A DNA stretch of 7,652 nucleotides from an uncultured Chloroflexota bacterium (GTDB taxonomy: Bacteria > Chloroflexota > Anaerolineae > Promineifilales > Promineifilaceae), in assembly GCA_937958365.1 (NCBI GenBank), contig CALFEW010000636.1:1-7652 (forward strand), written 5' to 3'. A program made the position numbers and the translations under genes. The stretch's first letter is position 1. Each line of letters starts with the position of its first letter. This document shows, piece by piece, positions 6,261 to 7,652 of this stretch. The notes under the pieces were generated by a model that was not told the DNA's origin, did no database searches, and worked only from the letters and a program-made list of their open reading frames with translations.

Positions 6261-6359
6261 TCCCTCGGTCATTGGTAGATACAGGGCTTCTGTTCACCAA
6301 TCAGTTACCAGACACGACAAGTACCAGAAAAAACCTATACCTGGCATAAGGAGATACAA

Positions 6360-6860
6360 ATGAGTGATTTAATTGTGTTGTCTTTTGAAAACGAAGCTGC
6401 CGCATTCCAGATGCGCGACAAGCTGCTGGACATGCAAAAGCGAGAAGTGATTACCCTGGCCGATGCGGCTATCGTCGTGCGTGACAGCAAAGGGAAACCG
6501 AAGGTTAAACAACTTCACAGCCTGGTTGGCGCAGGCGCATTGGGCGGCGCGTTTTGGGGTATGCTCATTGGCTTGCTCTTCTTTGCCCCCTGGCTGGGCA
6601 TGGCCATTGGCGCGATGAGCGGCGCGTTAAGCGGCGCATTGAGCGATATTGGCGTGGACGACAAGTTCATCAAAGAAGTCGGCGCGGCCATTGAACCGGG
6701 ACATGCAGCCCTGTTCTTGCTGGTAGCCAAAGTTACCGCAGACAAAGTATTGCCGGAACTCAGCTCTTTCAACGCCAAAGTATTGCAGACTTCCCTCTCC
6801 AACGAAGCCGAAGCCAAACTGCGCGAAGCTTTTGGCGCCGAAGGTATCGAAGAAGCTTAA
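6360..6860 (+). CDS. DUF1269 domain-containing membrane protein
   Basis: A 166-residue protein of the DUF1269 family. An N-terminal alpha/beta part (1-55) begins with the hydrophobic strand LIVLSFE and contains a short basic loop (SKGKPKVKQ, 43-51). A glycine- and alanine-rich hydrophobic hairpin follows at about 56-96 with repeated GxxxG/GALxGAL spacing, as in glycine-zipper membrane segments. The C-terminal part (97-166) has a second hydrophobic strand (AALFLLVAKV, 116-125) and a helical tail rich in Glu and Ala. The length fits the family. The ATG follows AGGAG with a six-base spacer, and a strong terminator follows the stop, so the gene is probably transcribed alone. It is divergent from the VTC operon. 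The biochemical role of the family is not known to me; a membrane or stress-related structural role is only a guess. Confidence 0.9.
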   Translation: MSDLIVLSFENEAAAFQMRDKLLDMQKREVITLADAAIVVRDSKGKPKVKQLHSLVGAGALGGAFWGMLIGLLFFAPWLGMAIGAMSGALSGALSDIGVDDKFIKEVGAAIEPGHAALFLLVAKVTADKVLPELSSFNAKVLQTSLSNEAEAKLREAFGAEGIEEA

Positions 6861-6872
6861 TTGTTGTTGTCT

Positions 6873-6918
6873 AAAAGGTCCGGCACGGCCGTTTCCGGCT
6901 TGTGCCGGGCCTTTTTTT
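6873..6918 (+). terminator. Strong intrinsic terminator after the DUF1269 gene
   Basis: AAAAGGTCCGGCAC (6873-6886) pairs with GTGCCGGGCCTTTT (6902-6915) through 14 positions with one G-U pair. An inner GCCG/CGGC stem (6888-6891 with 6896-6899) closes around a 4-base loop. A run of seven T (6912-6918) follows. One copy of ACGGCCGT (6885-6892) is built into the hairpin. Confidence 0.9.
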
Positions 6919-7038
6919 ATGCCTGAATCATGCCCTGGAGTGGTGTTGCCCATCGTAGTTCCGCAAACGATTGGATCTCTACTCCGTAACCTATTGCCTC
7001 TTTTCGCCAAGAACACTCACGCAAGCACCCTCATCATT

Positions 7039-7065
7039 TTGCAATGACTCAAGAAAAGGTATGAT
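7039..7065 (+). promoter_or_regulatory. Candidate promoter for the META lipoprotein gene
   Basis: TTGCAA (7039-7044) and TATGAT (7060-7065) are separated by 15 bases, slightly short for sigma70. A second TATGAT at 7116-7121 lacks a clear -35 and overlaps the region of the ribosome site. Confidence 0.3.
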
Positions 7066-7136
7066 TCTGGTTGGTTTGCCACGCATAGTGTGGGACAAAC
7101 TGATAAAAAACGCTGTATGATAACGAGGAAAGTAAT

Positions 7137-7652
7137 ATGAAAAAGCTAAGTTTAATACTATTGCTCGCGCTGTTTCTGGCGCTGGCAGCCTGCGGTGGGC
7201 AAGAACCAACGCCAACACCGGTCCCGCCCACGGCCGTTCCTACTGAAGTTCCCCCGACAGACATTCCGCCAACGGCCGTACCGACCGAGGTTCCGCCTAC
7301 TCTTGAACCCACGCCAGAATCACCGCTGGCTGCCATCAATCACCAGGCCGATCCTGAACTGGTGGGCAAGACCTGGCAGTGGGTGTCGTTGACGACGGCC
7401 GTCGAGGCAACGTCCATCGCCGACCCCACCCGCTATACCATCCTCTTCAACGAAGATGGCACGGCCAACATCCAGGCCGACTGCAACACCGTTCTGGTGC
7501 AATACGCCACCAACGGCGGCCAGATCGGTGTCTTGCAAGGGGTTTCCACCCTGGCCGCCTGCCCCGAAGATTCGCAAGACCAGCAGTTCCTCACCCTGTT
7601 GAACAACGCCAGCCTCTACTTTTTCCAGGACGGCGATCTGTTCATAGACACC
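7137..7652 (+). CDS. META domain-containing lipoprotein, 3' end outside the window
   Basis: The first 172 residues of a secreted lipoprotein; the frame is still open at the window edge. A Lys-Lys N-terminus, a hydrophobic core and the lipobox LAAC (C19) give a type II signal peptide, so the protein should be lipid-anchored on the outer face of the membrane. Residues 20-62 are a Pro/Thr-rich stalk containing a 14-residue direct repeat (30-43 and 44-57, core PPTAVPTEVPPT). From about 74 the sequence resembles the META (HslJ-like) domain: LVGKTWQW, FNEDGTANIQADCN and STLAACPED, with C116 and C142 as the likely conserved cysteine pair. The ATG follows GAGG with an eight-base spacer. META domains occur in heat-shock and secreted proteins of unclear function; the role here is unknown. 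Confidence 0.88.
   Translation, partial: MKKLSLILLLALFLALAACGGQEPTPTPVPPTAVPTEVPPTDIPPTAVPTEVPPTLEPTPESPLAAINHQADPELVGKTWQWVSLTTAVEATSIADPTRYTILFNEDGTANIQADCNTVLVQYATNGGQIGVLQGVSTLAACPEDSQDQQFLTLLNNASLYFFQDGDLFIDT
7224..7307 (+). repeat. 42-bp direct repeat in the lipoprotein stalk
   Basis: Two 42-nt copies (7224-7265 and 7266-7307) encode nearly the same 14 residues but differ at several third codon positions. Both contain ACGGCCGT at the same place, read as Thr-Ala-Val. This suggests an old duplication or selection on the peptide. Confidence 0.75.

Larger units (their letters stand above)
5858..6359. other. Divergent intergenic region between the VTC and DUF1269 genes
   Basis: This 502-bp spacer has no convincing gene. 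It holds possible control sequences for the VTC operon on the left (TTAACA-like boxes, 5959-5989), two opposed 7-bp repeat arrays in the middle (6008-6151), and a weak promoter candidate and a clear ribosome site for the DUF1269 gene on the right. A reading frame of 119 codons runs through it only because a 7-bp repeat cycles through all frames without stops. Confidence 0.7.
1564..7402. repeat. Scattered palindromic octamer ACGGCCGT (15 copies)
   Basis: Exact copies start at 1564, 2065, 2503, 2872, 3577, 3622, 3681, 4393, 4679, 5388, 5784, 6885, 7230, 7272 and 7395. Fourteen are inside genes and one is in a terminator. They are read in different frames: Asn/Asp-Gly-Arg, Thr-Ala-Val and Leu-Arg-Pro. 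About 0.1-0.2 copies would be expected by chance in this length, so the octamer is strongly over-represented. None was found in 1-1563. Confidence 0.85.

Noticed and set aside
6271..6301. ATTGGT/ACCAAT inverted repeat upstream of the DUF1269 gene
   Set aside because: Only six base pairs with a 19-bp spacer, which is expected often by chance; no supporting context.
5990..6349. 119-codon plus-strand reading frame across the heptamer arrays
   Set aside because: It exists because the 7-bp repeats cycle through the frames without stops. The Tyr/Arg/Thr-rich product is repeat-derived, there is no good ribosome site, and it runs into the DUF1269 leader.
94..7652. Defence system, prophage or mobile gene cargo
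   Set aside because: No nuclease, integrase, transposase, toxin-antitoxin or phage structural gene is visible. The five genes are a signalling kinase, a polyphosphate-like module and two membrane or surface proteins.

Overview
The window looks like a piece of a Chloroflexota genome (Anaerolineae/Ardenticatenia-like). This is an inference from a very large soluble multi-PAS hybrid kinase, a lipoprotein with a Pro/Thr-rich 'PTPTP' stalk, a VTC/DUF4956 gene pair, short-repeat-rich intergenic DNA, and 15 exact copies of the palindrome ACGGCCGT scattered through genes and spacers. No rRNA, tRNA, CRISPR array, transposase or phage gene is visible.

Layout. Bases 1-56 hold a G/A-rich palindromic intergenic repeat. 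Bases 94-3912 (minus) encode a hybrid sensor histidine kinase with about seven PAS domains, HisKA, HATPase and a C-terminal receiver. Its start is set by a GGAGG Shine-Dalgarno at 3920-3924. It has its own sigma70-like promoter (TTGAGT-N17-TATAAT, 4091-4119) and a perfect 9-bp inverted repeat in the leader. The 3913-4371 spacer also holds a 14-bp G-rich tandem repeat, a degenerate dispersed repeat and a terminator-like hairpin. Bases 4372-5857 (minus) form a two-gene operon with a 17-bp overlap: a VTC-domain (polyphosphate-polymerase-like) protein followed by a five-helix DUF4956 membrane protein. The 5858-6359 spacer between divergent genes carries two opposed arrays of 7-bp repeats. Bases 6360-6860 (plus) encode a DUF1269 glycine-zipper membrane protein, followed by a strong intrinsic terminator (6873-6918). 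Bases 7137-7652 (plus) encode a META-domain lipoprotein cut by the window edge.

How they may work together. The VTC and DUF4956 proteins probably act as one membrane-associated unit. By analogy with the eukaryotic VTC complex, a cytosolic polymerase domain could feed a membrane partner; this is inference. The kinase has its own promoter and a terminator-like hairpin separates it from the operon, so a direct regulatory link is not shown. The DUF1269 and META genes are separate transcription units.

Most noteworthy: the ACGGCCGT enrichment; the inverted heptamer arrays; a 29-bp element found at 4239-4267 and again, inverted, at 6065-6093, so that it brackets the VTC/DUF4956 operon; and the VTC-DUF4956 module itself, whose biochemistry in bacteria is poorly defined.
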